Origin: Musa acuminata AAA Group
Taxonomy: Eukaryota > Streptophyta > Magnoliopsida > Zingiberales > Musaceae
DNA: 64,000 nucleotides
Reading direction: 5' to 3'
NCBI RefSeq assembly: GCF_036884655.1
Contig: NC_088359.1
Span: 17,364,501 to 17,428,500, forward strand
Below the pieces are notes generated by a model. The model made no database searches. It was not told the DNA's origin and saw nothing but the letters and a program-made list of their open reading frames with translations. The position numbers and the translations under genes are program-made. Numbering within the stretch: position 1 is the stretch's first letter; every line of letters starts with the position of its first letter. This document shows, one piece after another, positions 43,922 through 55,161 of this stretch.

Positions 43922-45224
43922 AATATATGCCTCCAAATCTATGATGTTAAGATCTCTCTTTTGTTGTTAGGTTAAAGGCATGTATAGGTTGAGAGAAGTG
44001 ATGGTCAAAAGGGTTGGTGGATTGGTGGATGTAGGCTACGATTTAGGCTTGTTTTGTGGCAGTTTTGGGTGCAGTTTGAGGGTGTGGTTTAGTAGAGTTT
44101 TAGGGCTGTGGTTGAAAATTTTGGATCTGTGGTAGATGGTAGCAAAGGTTTGACAGAAATCCGTGGAAGTTGCAGCAAGTATGTGCTATCTTGTAAGAGT
44201 AGAATTGTCGACGAAGAAACAACGGTTTCTCGACGTAATTTCCACCAAAAACTTGCGAGAATTGCGGAGGGAATTGATAGCAAAATCACAGTTTATATGA
44301 CAGCAAGGATATCTAATTTAATCAAGAAAATTTCGGCAGTATAACAGCAAGGAAATTGTTGCAAGTTGCAATTGCAGAATTGTCGTCGAAAAATTTCAGC
44401 AGGTTACGATGAAAATTTGCAGCAACATAAAATCGTTTTTAGAAATGAATTTCTTAATAGATCAATCTTAGATGGAATCCAAGATGATCTATGAAGTGTA
44501 TAAGAAATTTCATTCAAAAAAGATTGCAAATAGATGGGTTAAGGCAACGATATGCAGCATAGATTTTCAAGTGCAGCAGATTGGACATAAAAGATCAGTA
44601 GTTTATATTGAGAATTTTTCGATGAAACCTAAGGAAAATCTACTGTTAGGAAGTGTCAAAGATGTCATAAAAATTTCGTAGAAATTTGGATAGAAAAAGC
44701 ACAGTAGCAAGATCAAACAGATGGTGCTATGCGGCTTGAATTCTGCAATTCAAGTGCAGCAGATTGGACATAAAAGATCAGTAGTTTATATTGATAATTT
44801 TTTGATGAAACCAAAGGAAAGTCCACTGTTAGGAAGTGTCAAAGATGTCATAAAAATTTCGTAGAAATTTGGATAGAAAAAACACAGTAGCAAGATCAAA
44901 CAGATGGTGCTAAGCGGTTGGAATTCTGCAATGTATCTTTTGTCGTAGAGATGAAAACTTTGTGACGAAAAGTTTATGCAGCAATATAGGAACGATTTTT
45001 TTTTTTTTATTGGATTTTCGAATAAGGATAACTAAATTGCAGCAGCAGTAAGGTAGGAAACCAGAACCTGTTGCAATTCACGGGGAGATCAAAGGATGAT
45101 CCGCGGTGGTGGAGATGATGGCAGAATTCGGTGACGATCTTTTAAGCAATTGTGGGAATTGCTTTGGATGATTGTAAAGGGTTGATGGATGGCTGTGGAA
45201 GGGCAGCGAGACGCCAAGAACGCT
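43922..45224 (-). other. A4 leader
   Basis: Homologous to the other leaders, with direct repeats starting near 44567 and 44754 and a T run near 44998. No gene seen. Confidence 0.75.
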
Positions 45225-45236
45225 GCTCTGATACCA
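45225..45236 (-). promoter_or_regulatory. A4 primer binding site
   Basis: Minus strand TGGTATCAGAGC. Confidence 0.93.
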
Positions 45237-45238
45237 GG

Positions 45239-45676
45239 TGTTAGAACCCTTGCTGATTCTAAACTTGGGGTTGATCTCTTTAGGGGATCGGCCTCCTTGG
45301 AACTCTATTGGGGTTCCTCCCTCCAAGTTGCTGCTCAAAGGCTGCAGAAAAGATTCATCTATTGCTTATGAAAAGAGAAGGAATACATGGCTATTTATAG
45401 GGCTTCTAAACCCTAACTCCTAATAGGACTCCTATTTAAGACTCTTACTTCTAACCAACTCCTAATAGGACTCCTACTCAAGACTCCTATTCCCTTACAA
45501 CTCCTAATTCTTCTATAAGAAAAAACCTCCTACATGAATGCCCCTCACTATTAGGACTCTCCTAGCTAGAGTCCTAACAGAATGTCCCTCTCAATTAGGA
45601 CTCTCCTAGGTAGAGTCCTAACATTTTTACATGAATGTCCCTCTCAATTAGGACTCTCCAAGCTAGAGTCCTAACA
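45239..45676 (-). repeat. A4 5' LTR (438 bp)
   Basis: About 99 percent identical by eye to 40450-40887. TATA box at 45392-45399 (minus). Confidence 0.94.
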
Positions 45677-45681
45677 CATTC
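45677..45681. repeat. Target site duplication of A4, right copy (CATTC)
   Basis: Followed by ATGTAAAAATG, the spacer after the first hairpin unit of the A3 LTR. Confidence 0.94.
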
Positions 45682-46075
45682 ATGTAAAAATGTTAGGACT
45701 CTAGCTAGGAGAGTCCTAATTGAGAGGGACATTCTGTTAGGACTCTAGCTAGGAGAGTCCTAATTGTGAGGGGCATTCATGTAGGAGGTTTTTTCTTAGA
45801 GAAGAATTAGGAGTTGTAAGGGAATAGGAGTCTTGAGTAGGAGTCCTATTAGGAGTTGGTTAGAAGTAAGAGTCTTAAGTAGGAGTCCTATTAGGAGTTA
45901 GGGTTTAGAAGCCCTATAAATAGCCATGTATTCTTTCTCTTTTCTTAAGCAATAGATGAATCTTTTCTGCAGCCTTTGAGCAGCAACTTGGAGGGAGGAA
46001 CCCCTATAGAGTTCCAAGGAGGCCGATCCCCTAAAGAGATCAACCCCAAGTTTAGAATCTGTAAGGGTTCTATCA
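45682..46075 (+). repeat. A3 3' LTR, remainder
   Basis: Continues 40406-40449 and ends TCTATCA like the A3 5' LTR. Confidence 0.93.
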
Positions 46076-46080
46076 CAAAA
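46076..46080. repeat. Target site duplication of A3, right copy (CAAAA)
   Basis: Followed by TCCGAGATTCAACA, the last bases of the D2 5' LTR in plus-strand order (46081-46094). Confidence 0.94.
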
Positions 46081-46094
46081 TCCGAGATTCAACA

Positions 46095-46262
46095 CATAGA
46101 ACATTTGAAGACCACTCGAGCATAAGCTCAAGTGATGGTGAACTTAAACTATAAATGAAACAAAAATTAAAAAGTAAAAAGAATGGAACTACTTGCTTTT
46201 AATGCAAGAAGAAGAACAAAAATTGGGATGAATCGAGCTCCTCCGAAGACGAGGAGAAAATC
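46095..46262 (+). other. Unassigned 168 bp, possible copia gag scrap
   Basis: Between the D2 LTR and the E LTR. The plus strand reads KKKNKNWDESSSSEDEE, similar to the acidic segment after the D2 zinc knuckle (KKALQATWDDSSASEEEE). It could be a remnant of D1 gag. Confidence 0.4.
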
Positions 46263-46894
46263 TGACACGGGAGTGTCTAATTTGCTACAATCTGCTCATA
46301 TGGACCATACTGATAATTTGATATTTTTTTCAGCCAACAATATTGCTACATAATCTTCAACTCAGCCTACTCAGATAAGACAGCTCATCAGCATATTCCC
46401 TGCACAAAGGAATACATTGGTGGAGTTGGTTGGCAATTGAAAGCTGTATCATGGTGCTTTTCTTCATGGCTAAGGAATACATTAATGGAGTTGGTTGGCA
46501 GCTGTAAAGTACTTAATTTCGAAATTTCCTATGCATGAAGGGTTGTTTCATGCACTAGTATTTATTTTGGGATTTAGGGCTTAGAAAGTTTATAGAAAAC
46601 TGAGGATATTGGCAGAAGCTCTCTCGGAGTGCTCTTTTGAACTCTGTATCTCTTGGATGCGTCCTTGAGTGGTGAGTCTTTCGCTTTCAGTTCTGTATCC
46701 TCGTTTATTATCATTAGGGTGATGATCTTCTGTATCCCTTTTGATTTTTAAACTTGGTGGTGAGCTATATATCGTTTTATCGAAGTTTCTTCAAAAGTGC
46801 GTTCCTTGCCTTTTGTGACATTTTCTATCTGAACAACTGTTATATCGGTGTTCTTTCGAAATCCATTCTGCATTTTTTACCCTTCCCGGTATCA
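46263..46894 (+). repeat. E 5' LTR (632 bp)
   Basis: TGACACGGGAGTG to CCCGGTATCA. It contains two related segments of about 66 bp around 46395-46510 (AAGGAATACATT starts). Confidence 0.92.
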
Positions 46895-46897
46895 GTT

Positions 46898-46909
46898 TGG
46901 TATCAGAGA
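46898..46909 (+). promoter_or_regulatory. E primer binding site
   Basis: TGGTATCAGAGA, three bases after the LTR. The leader to the gag ATG is only 15 nt, in contrast to family A. Confidence 0.88.
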
Positions 46910-46924
46910 TAAAGGCTAGAGATT

Positions 46925-49111
46925 ATGGCAAGGCGGAATGGAAAAGATGTAGTTGGTGAAGGTAGCGATCACGAAGATGACGCTGAGTCGTTGAGGCTGC
47001 AGCTACGAAAATTGCTGCGTAGCCTACAAGAAAAAAATGAGATAATCGACGAACTTCAAAGTAGACATAACCAACATGAAAATGAAGCTCGAGAGTTTAC
47101 TTCTTATGATGATACACCTCTTCCAAGAGAGTCGAGAAGATGTCGGAGAAGAAATGAAGTCCAAGACGAGTGGCAAAATAAATATAACCCCAGATTTGAT
47201 ATTCCAGAATTTGAAGGTAAAATAAATGTTGATGACTTTATCGATTGGCTTAATACAGTAGAAAGAATTTTCGATTTTCATGAACCACCAGAACAAAAGA
47301 AGGTCAAACTTGTGGCACTCAAACTCAGGCGGAATGCATCTTTTTGGTGGGAAAATCTGAAGAAACAAAGAGAACGTGAGGGGAAGAGTAAGATCGTTAC
47401 ATGGGAGAAAATGAAAAGGGAGCTAAAGAGAAAATATTTACCTCATAATTATAGACAAGAGATCTTTCTCAAAATACATGATTTCAAGCAAAAAGATCTT
47501 AGTGTGGAGGAGTATACTGCAGAATTTGATAATTTGATGTTAAAAGGAGAACTTGTGGAACCGGAAGAGCAAACAATTGCAAGATACTTGGGAGGTTTGA
47601 AGTATGAGATTGCTAAAGTTGTTCAGCTACAGACATATTGGTCTTTGAATGATGTGAGCAAGCTGGCATTAAAAGTTGAAAAGCAACAAAAGTTTGAAAA
47701 GAGTTTTCGGTATGGCTCAAAAGAAGGCTACACAAAAGGAGGAAGTTCCGAGCCTACTGTCCAAAGCAAGGCGATATCGAAGGTGCAAGAAAAGAGTGAA
47801 GAGTCTGCTGGCAACAAAAAAATACCTAATTCATCTACCCCAAGTGGCCGAAAATGCTTCAAATGTCATGGTTTTGGGCATATTGCTTCAGATTGTCCAA
47901 ATAGGAGGATTGTAACTTTGGTTGAAGATCATAGTGATGGAGGAGAAGATGAAGCTGACGACGAACCAAAATACGATGATGATGAGGAAGAGATTACTTA
48001 TGCTGATCATGGTTTATCTATTGTACTGCAACGTAGTTTACAAGTGTCATATGTGGCCGACGATGAAAGTTGGGTGAGAAAAAATGTGTTTCACACTAAA
48101 TGCACTTCTCTTGGCAAAGTATGCTTGGTAATCATCGACAACGGCAGCTTTGAGAATGTGGTATCTTTGGAGATGGTACAGAAGCTAAAGTTGGACACCA
48201 TCCCTCATCCGCATCCATACCAGTTATGTTGGCTGCAAAAAGGAAATGACATCAATGTAACTAAAAGATGTTTAGTTTCATTTTCTATTGGCAAGTATTA
48301 TAAAGATGAAGTATGGTGTGATGTTGCTCCTATGGATGCTTGTCATTTGCTGTTGGGAAGACCTTGGCATTATGATAGAAGGGTGTTGTATGACGGCTAC
48401 AAACATACTTATTCTTTTAAGGTGAATGAAAAGAAGATTATTTTAGCTCCATTACAACCATCTGAAATCAATGCACCAAAGAAGAAAGTTAACGCTTTTA
48501 TGTCGTATGGTGAATGCAAAGGTGAATTAGACAAGGGTGGTCATGTTATGGCTTTACTAGTAGTAGAAGAAAATGAACAACACAAGGAGACACCCGTAAT
48601 CATGAAACAAATGTTGAAAGAGGTTGAAGATGTTATCCCAGAAGAGATTCCACATGGCCTTCCACCCTTGAGAGATATCCAGCATCACATTGATCTTATT
48701 CCGGGGGCTATTCTACCTAATAAGGCAGCATATAGAATGAGTCCCAAGGAGCATGAAGAACTTCAAAGGCAAGTTGATGAATTGGTTAAAAAAGGGTTAA
48801 TCCGGGAGAGCATGAGTCCTTGTGCGGTTCCTGCCTTGTTAGTGCCTAAGAAGGATGGTTCTTGGAGAATGTGCGTGGACAGTCGCACCATCAACAAAAT
48901 CACAGTGGACTATCGCTTTCCTATTCCAAGGTTAGATGATTTACTTGATCAATTGTGCGGTGCTTGTATTTTCTCAAAAATTGATTTGAGGAGTGGCTAT
49001 CACCAAATAAGAATGAGGCCCGGAGATGAGTGGAAAACAACATTTAAAACTAGAGAAGGTTTATATGAATGGTTGGTTATGCCATTTGGGCTATCTAATG
49101 CTCCTAGCACC
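46925..49111 (+). pseudogene. gag-pol: E gag, protease and N-terminal RT, cut by the LINE
   Basis: One open frame from ATG 46925 ([10 protein letters not shown]). The N-terminus has a coiled coil ([20 protein letters not shown]). The gag core follows ([40 protein letters not shown]) and a CCHC knuckle at residues about 312-325 ([14 protein letters not shown]). The protease site reads IDNGSFENV, where a serine or threonine is usual before glycine. RT fingers and palm follow ([36 protein letters not shown]). The frame is uninterrupted until the LINE at 49112; its apparent continuation to 49210 is LINE repeat. Gag and Pol are in one frame here. Confidence 0.9.
49106..49111. repeat. LINE target duplication, left copy (AGCACC)
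   Basis: AGCACC here and at 55156-55161. F has the uninterrupted RT sequence at about 60545-60560. The first A of the right copy may belong to the poly(A). Confidence 0.85.
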
Positions 49112-49793
49112 AGATCTAGGGCGACCACTGTAGCGGCGACCAGATCTAGGGCGACCACTGTAGCGGCGGCCAGATCTAGGGCGACCACTGTAGTGGCGAT
49201 GACACTGTAGCGGCGGCCAGATCTCCCTAGGGCGATCTGACTCCTGTAGCGGCGACGACACTATAGCGGCGACCAGATCTTGGGCGACCACTGTAGCGGC
49301 GACGACACTGTAGCGGCGACCAGATCTAGGGCGACCATTGTAGCGGCGGCCAGATCTCCCTAGGGCGATCTGACTCCTGCAGCGTCGGCTTTCTCCCACG
49401 GGCGACGACACTGTAGCGGCGATCTGAGTTCCTACAGCGTCAGCTGTTTCCCAAGGGCGACGGTACTGTAGCGGCGGCGACGACACTATAGCAGCAACGG
49501 TACTGTAGCGGCGACGACACTGTAGCGGCGACGAGATCTCCCTAGGGCGATCTGACTCCTGCAGCGTTGGCTTTCTCTCACGGGCGACGATATTATAGCA
49601 ACGATCTGATCTCCCTTACAGTAGTGGTGATTGGATCTCCTGCAGCGTCGGCTTCTCCCCAAGGGCGACGATACTATAGCGGCGACCAGATCTCCCTAGG
49701 GCGACGGTACTGTAGCGGCGATCTGATATATTGCGACGGTGGCTTTTCCCTATGGAGACGATTCTATAGCGGCGACCAGAAGAGGGATCAAAC
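49112..49793 (+). repeat. LINE 5' region, GC-rich tandem repeats
   Basis: Starts with 30 bp units (AGATCTAGGGCGACCACTG type) at 49111-49200, then variants of GTAGCGGCGAC and AGATCTCCCTAGGGCGA to about 49790. Likely internal promoter and 5' UTR. The open frames in it are repeat artefacts. Confidence 0.85.
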
Positions 49794-51320
49794 ATGGCAG
49801 CGACGGCCCCTAGGGCTAGCGACGGTGGCGGGAGGGTTGATACGATGGTAAGACTCCCTACCGTTACCCCTCAATTTGCTCCTCCTCCATATCCAACCGA
49901 GAGAGAAACTCCTTCGACGAAACAGCATCGAAGTAGGTCGCGCTCTAGATCGCGGCAGCCTGCCCTCATTTCTAATGACCCTAGGCCTTGGACTAGCCTC
50001 TTTAAGGCTCCGGTTGGAAGTCCGGATCTAAGCTTGGAATTCTTTACTCCAGAAGTTCAGGCTGATAAGAAGATTGTTGTATACGAGACTGCTGATTCAG
50101 CAGAGCTTATTGAGACATGGTCTATGGCGATTGTTGGCTATGTGGTAGGTCTCAAAACATCTTATTTCCCACTATCCTCATTTATCAAAACTCGATGGGG
50201 AATATCGTCATTTGATCTTCATATGCTGGAGAACGGATTCTTTGTTTGCAAGTTCTACTCTGAAGAAGATTTACAACGGGTCCTCGAAGGATTCTGGACT
50301 ATTCGCGGCCATCCAATGATTCTACGACGCTGGTCTCCTGATGTCCGTTTGGAGTTAGATAGCCTACAGTCTATTCCATTATGGGTATCCTTTCAAGGTC
50401 TTCCTCTACATCTTTGGAGTCGACGTTTTATTGCAAAGTTATGCAGCACTCTGGGACAGCCACTCTACATCGACAAAGCAACAGCTGCTCAGACGAGATT
50501 AGCATTTGCACGAGCATGTGTACTGGTTTCTTCCGACGAAGATCTTCCAAATGAGGTTTTCTATCGTGATCTTGACGGGAAAACTCGGAAGGTACATGTC
50601 TCATATTCCTGGAAGCCACAACGATGTCAGCATTGTTTATCTTTTGGTCATGCAAATGGAGCTTGTCAGCAAACTCTAAACCAAATCACAAAGGTCTATC
50701 GACCACGTCAAGCGCCTCAGCAACAAAGCGAGTCTTCTCTAATGGCAGTAGCACCGATGGTGGCGAAGACTATTGAGCATTCCGACTCGCAAGGACAGCA
50801 CCGCGGACAGAAGGACAAATCCAAAACTATATCTCTTCCTATAATGTCGGAGCCTTCCACAACAGAGGTTTCCCTTGGTACTAGTGGACAGGAGAAACAT
50901 AAGTCAGGAACTTCATCTCTTCCAATATCATTGGATCCGTCCACAATAACTCAACAAACTCAGGCCCAAACAAATCTCGCCAGCAAGGATATTCTTCCTC
51001 AACAAACTCAGGCCACAACAAACATCACCAACAAGGATATTCTGTCTCAACAAACTCATGCCCCAACAAACCTCTCTAGCCAGGCTACTCCAACAAGTAC
51101 TATCCAGGATATTATGCTGCAACAATCTTATCGTGCTTCGGCAAACCCTGCCAATCAAGACCACATGATTCAAGGTATTTTAAAGTTTAAAAATCTGCAA
51201 GCTGTAGATGAAGTGGATAAATATAGGAATAAAGCCATAAAAGGTAAGGATATTGTGCGGGAGGAAAATACAAAACCGAAGGATAAGAAAAAGGATGGTA
51301 CAGTCCATCCAAAGTCGTAG
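49794..51320 (+). CDS. LINE ORF1 protein
   Basis: 508 residues from ATG 49794, intact. Residues about 85-220 resemble the DUF4283 domain of plant LINE ORF1 (SLEFFTPEVQADKKIVVYET, WGISSFDLHMLENGFFVCKF, RVLEGFWTIRGHPMILRRW). A CCHC knuckle, CQHCLSFGHANGAC, is at about 278-291. The C-terminal third is Gln/Thr/Ser-rich with three imperfect repeats (TNLASKDILPQQTQ type, about residues 383-430) and ends in a basic Lys-rich tail. ORF1 binds element RNA to form the retrotransposition particle. ORF2 starts 38 nt downstream. Confidence 0.9.
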   Translation: MAATAPRASDGGGRVDTMVRLPTVTPQFAPPPYPTERETPSTKQHRSRSRSRSRQPALISNDPRPWTSLFKAPVGSPDLSLEFFTPEVQADKKIVVYETADSAELIETWSMAIVGYVVGLKTSYFPLSSFIKTRWGISSFDLHMLENGFFVCKFYSEEDLQRVLEGFWTIRGHPMILRRWSPDVRLELDSLQSIPLWVSFQGLPLHLWSRRFIAKLCSTLGQPLYIDKATAAQTRLAFARACVLVSSDEDLPNEVFYRDLDGKTRKVHVSYSWKPQRCQHCLSFGHANGACQQTLNQITKVYRPRQAPQQQSESSLMAVAPMVAKTIEHSDSQGQHRGQKDKSKTISLPIMSEPSTTEVSLGTSGQEKHKSGTSSLPISLDPSTITQQTQAQTNLASKDILPQQTQATTNITNKDILSQQTHAPTNLSSQATPTSTIQDIMLQQSYRASANPANQDHMIQGILKFKNLQAVDEVDKYRNKAIKGKDIVREENTKPKDKKKDGTVHPKS

Positions 51321-51358
51321 GATGAATACCTTACCACCTTTTCATTTCTTTATTACTG

Positions 51359-54300
51359 ATGAAGATAACATGTTGGAATGTTCGCGGACTTAATAAGCCG
51401 GAGAAATGTCGGGAGCTCAATAGAATAATCAAGTCTACCGCATGTGATATTGTTATTCTAGTAGAAACGAAAATTAAACAATCACACGTTCAAGCTCAAA
51501 AGAATTTAATATGGCCGGACGCTGAACTGTTTACCAATGACTCAAATGAAACTTTTGGTAGAATATGGGTCTTATGGCATCCTAACTCTATTAATGCTTG
51601 GTTTATTTCTGCTACTGATCAATTCATTCATCTTAAGATAGAGGACAAAAAGAATGGCTGTCAATTCAATCTCACTGGTATATATGCTTCAAATAGTATG
51701 CAAGAAAGAAATACTCTTTGGTATGACCTGACTAATATTGCAAATGGCTGTCTCAATGTACCTTGGATTGTTCTTGGAGACTTTAACACTGTTCGGTACA
51801 CAAATGAAAAAGAGGGGGGTAGACAACTTTCAGAAAGCCAGCTTCAAAGTTTTAATGATTACATTGACACTGCAGCTTTGTTTGATATGAAATCTGTGGG
51901 TAATTGGCTCTCCTGGAGTAATCAAGGTGCTGCTAATAGAAAAACAATGGCTCGACTTGATAAGTGTTTGATTAATCATGAATGGTTAACAGTTTATCCA
52001 GATTCACTTCTTGAGTATGGTGCTCCTTTGTTTTCTGACCATTCTTTAATGTATATACACGCAGACAAAGCGACACCAAGAGGCAAGAAACCGTTTAGAT
52101 TCTTTAACATGTGGAGTACTCATCCTCAATTTCTTGATGTTATCAGATCTGCTTGGAATGTTAATGTGCATGGATCCCCCCCTTACATATTATGTCAAAA
52201 GCTCAAAGCCTGTAAAGCAGCACTAAAGGAGTGGAATACAAATACCTTTGGCAATATTATCACCACCGTTCAATTTTGCAGGAAGGAACTAATGTCATTG
52301 CAACATGAGCTGCAACTTCAGCCAAATGATGAGAATATTATCTACAAAGAGACAGAAGCCAGAAATAACTTCATGCAAGCCTTAAAACAGGAGGAAAGTT
52401 TTGCAAAGCAGAAGTCTCGACAGCATTGGCTTACACTAGGAGATTCCAATACTAAATTTTTCTATGCTTCAATTGCTACTCGAAGGGCTGTTAACCGTAT
52501 CAGCAAATGCAGAGACAAAGATGATAATCTTATTGAGAATTTAGATGAGGTTAAAGCACGCACGGAGCAATTTTTTTATTCCTTACTCAATCAAGCTGGG
52601 AAAACTAATAACATTCATGTGGAGCTGACTAGAAAACTTGATTCGAAAGCTATTTCAATCCTCAATGCCCCAATTACAGACGACGAAATTGTATGTGTTG
52701 TCTTTAAGTCACCAAAGCACAAAAGCCCAGGTCCAGATGGATTTCCAGCTGAATTTTATCAAACTGCTTGGTCTATTATTGGAAATGATGTGATCAAGGC
52801 TTGCCAACATTTTTTCTCTTCTGGTCATATTCTTAGAGAGATGAATTGCACTTTTATTTCTTTAATTCCGAAGAATGCAGGGGCTGATTCACTAGAGAAC
52901 TATCGACCCATATCATTATGCAACTTTATTTACAAGATCATCTCCAAAGTATTGGCAAATAGAATGCAAAAGGTAATACACAAGATCATTAGTCCAAATC
53001 AAGCTGCTTTCATCAAAGGGATAAGTATACATCATAACATTTTGCTTGCTAATGACTTGGTCAAAGATTTGCATTCAAAAGTAAGAGGGACAAAAATATG
53101 TTTTAAAGCTGATTTACGGAAAGCCTTTGATTCAGTTAATAGGAAATTTATCTATAAGATGCTCCTCGATATGAACTTCCCACAGCAATGGGTTAATTGG
53201 ATTCAATCTTGCTTGGAAACTCTAAAGTTTTCGATACTCTTTAATGGCTCACCTATTGGTTTTTTTGGGAGCACGAATGGCATCCGACAAGGTGATCCAC
53301 TCTCTCCGTATCTCTTTACTATTGCGATGGAAGGACTTAGCTGTATGTTGGAACATGCAGTCTTAAATGGCAGCATTAAGGTACCCAATGCTGGCTCTAT
53401 TCATATATCACATATAACATTTGCAGATGATTTACTTATCTTTCTCCAAAATGATCCAACTTCAGTAAAGAACCTGGCTACTATTATGAATGACTTTGGT
53501 ATGGTTTCTGGACTTCAATTAAATCATGCGAAAAGTAAAGTATATATGAGCCCTTACGTTGAGGATAAGGTCCTTATTGCACAAACTTTGGGGGTTAGTG
53601 AGGGAAGCCTGCCAGTTCCTTATTTGGGTCTCCCGCTCATATCCACAGGCATTCACAAAACCCACTGTCAGCCTATCCTGCAAAAAATAAAGAATAGAAT
53701 TTCTTCTTGGAAAAATAGGCTTCTATCAAAAGCAGGACGACTCGAACTCATCCGTTCTGTATTGCACTCCTACTCTATATATTGGTGTAATGCATTTCTT
53801 CTGCCTGCTGGACTTTTCCAAGATATTGAACGGTTATTAATGAACTTCTTCTGGAATGGCACAAATGATAAGGCAATGCATATGGTAAATTGGGATAGCA
53901 TTTGCAAACCGAAAGATGAAGGGGGGCTAAACTTGAGAAATACTAGAGATTGGAATCAAGCATGCCTGGTACAACAATTGTGGGATCTTTTGCAAAACAA
54001 ATGTTCCTTATGGTCACAATGGGTTTCTGCTAGGTATCTTTCAAAGGAATCAATCTGGGAAATTTCAACAAGAACATACCACTCTGTAGCTTGGAAAGGA
54101 ATTTTAAAGGCAAGGAATTGGCTAATCAAACACATCTCTTATGCAATCTCTTCTGGAACTAGTACTAATATGTGGTATGATCCTTGGGTGAGTGGGAAGA
54201 GTATATTTCAATTATATGGCGACAGAATACGAAAAGATCTTGGGGCTCCCAAAGATTGGAAGGTTTCCGAGTTCATTGCTAACGGTACCTGGTGTCTCCC

Positions 54301-54990
54301 TAATCCTATTTCTCCCGAAATGTTATCACTTTGGCCGACTATCATAGCTATTCCAATCAGGAACAACTCTTCAGATATACTTATTTGGCCTCATGACAAT
54401 GGCAAATTTAGTGCCACATCCGCATGGAATCAAATTAGGCAAAGAAATAACAAGTGGGTCCCAAGCAGTTGGACATGGGATCGACCGGGATCACAAAGAC
54501 ACTGCTTATGTACATGGCAAGCCCTTCTCAATAACCTACAATAGACAATATGAAAAGAAGAGGTATCTATCATGTTAACCGATGCTCCCTTTGTTTGCAA
54601 CAAGAAGAAACTGTTGACCACCTCTATTTTGCTTGTGATTATACAAAATGGATATGGAAGGAGATTCTCCAACGATTTGAACTCAATAGACTGCCGCAAC
54701 CAAACTTGCACCAAGAACTAGGCGACCTTATGCAATGTTTCTCAAGAAAAGGGCCTCTAACACAACTGGCAAAGGTTACTTTCAGATGCGCTATCTGGTG
54801 GATGTGGAAGGAGAGATGTAATAGAATCTTTGAATGTCAACACACAAACAATGCTCAGCTCTTGAAAGAGATTATTAGAGACTCAAGATCCTGTTTGGAG
54901 CAAGATCTCAAAACCGAGCACTTCACCCGAAGAGAAAAAGATATTTTTATCAAATTTAATTTTGCTATTAGCAAAAGATCTTGGGAATGA
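51359..54990 (+). pseudogene. LINE ORF2: endonuclease and reverse transcriptase, one frameshift
   Basis: ATG 51359. APE-like endonuclease, residues 1-225 (ITCWNVRGLNKPEKCRE, VETKI, VLGDFNTVRY, LFSDHSLMYI). RT, residues about 430-720, has PISLCNFIYKIISKVLANRM, KADLRKAFDSVNRKF, GIRQGDPLSPYLF and the catalytic FADDLLIF. The RT tail follows (RISSWKNRLLSKAGRLELIR). The frame stops at 54542-54544 (TAG). The next frame, from 54550, carries the C-terminal zinc region (CSLCLQQEETVDHLYFAC), so a small deletion near 54535 breaks an otherwise complete gene. ORF2 nicks the target and copies the RNA there. Confidence 0.9.
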
Positions 54991-55156
54991 TGCCAAATAA
55001 TGTACCCACAGGTAGTTATAGTCTACAGCATGTGTAGTCATAACTATCGCATTCGCACTCTATGAGTAACTTGGCTTTGTCTATGACTTGTATAGATAAA
55101 GCTATTTGTAGAAACTTTACACATAATAAATTTACTTTTACTTACAAAAAAAAAAA
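54991..55156 (+). other. LINE 3' UTR and poly(A)
   Basis: AATAAA at 55125-55130 and an A run at 55146-55156. Confidence 0.85.
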
Positions 55157-55161
55157 GCACC
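55156..55161. repeat. LINE target duplication, right copy (AGCACC)
   Basis: Followed by TTCATGAGATTTATG, where the E reverse transcriptase resumes. Confidence 0.85.

Larger units (their letters stand above)
40450..45676 (-). mobile_element. Family A element, copy A4, inserted in A3 3' LTR
   Basis: 5227 bp, minus strand, with both 438 bp LTRs (about five differences), primer site, leader, gag, protease, broken RT, shortened RNase H, integrase remnant and polypurine tract. It lies opposite to its host copy A3. It is the last step of the nest D2, A3, A4. Confidence 0.94.
35444..46075 (+). mobile_element. Family A element, copy A3, inserted in D2 5' LTR
   Basis: About 5.4 kb without the nested A4. 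LTRs 35444-35881 and 40406-40449 plus 45682-46075 share the unusual end TCTATCA instead of TCTAACA, which confirms that they belong together. It has a primer site, leader, gag, protease, broken RT, RNase H, integrase remnant with chromodomain and an intact polypurine tract. Confidence 0.94.
26661..46094 (-). mobile_element. D2: Maximus/SIRE-like copia derivative, split by A3 and A4
   Basis: LTRs 26661-28730 and 33346-35443 plus 46081-46094, about 8.8 kb without the nested insertion. Ty1/copia gag, a Met-tRNA primer site, several GGGGGAG polypurine tracts and an LTR start TGTTGAATCTCGG after AAAAAGGGGGAGAT point to the Maximus/SIRE lineage. Protease, integrase, RT and RNase H are absent; an extra ORF (29807-30913) fills the space before the 3' LTR. 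The flanks do not match (CTAAT and CATAG), so one edge was altered after insertion. Confidence 0.88.
49112..55156 (+). mobile_element. L1-type LINE inserted in E reverse transcriptase
   Basis: 6045 bp with a GC-rich repeated 5' region, ORF1 (RNA-binding), ORF2 (endonuclease, RT and C-terminal zinc region), an AATAAA signal and a poly(A) tail of about 11. It appears full length. A single frameshift in ORF2 is the only clear lesion. Confidence 0.94.

Noticed and set aside
49000..49486. Arg-rich minus-strand frames in the GC-rich block
   Set aside because: They translate the tandem repeats of the LINE 5' region.
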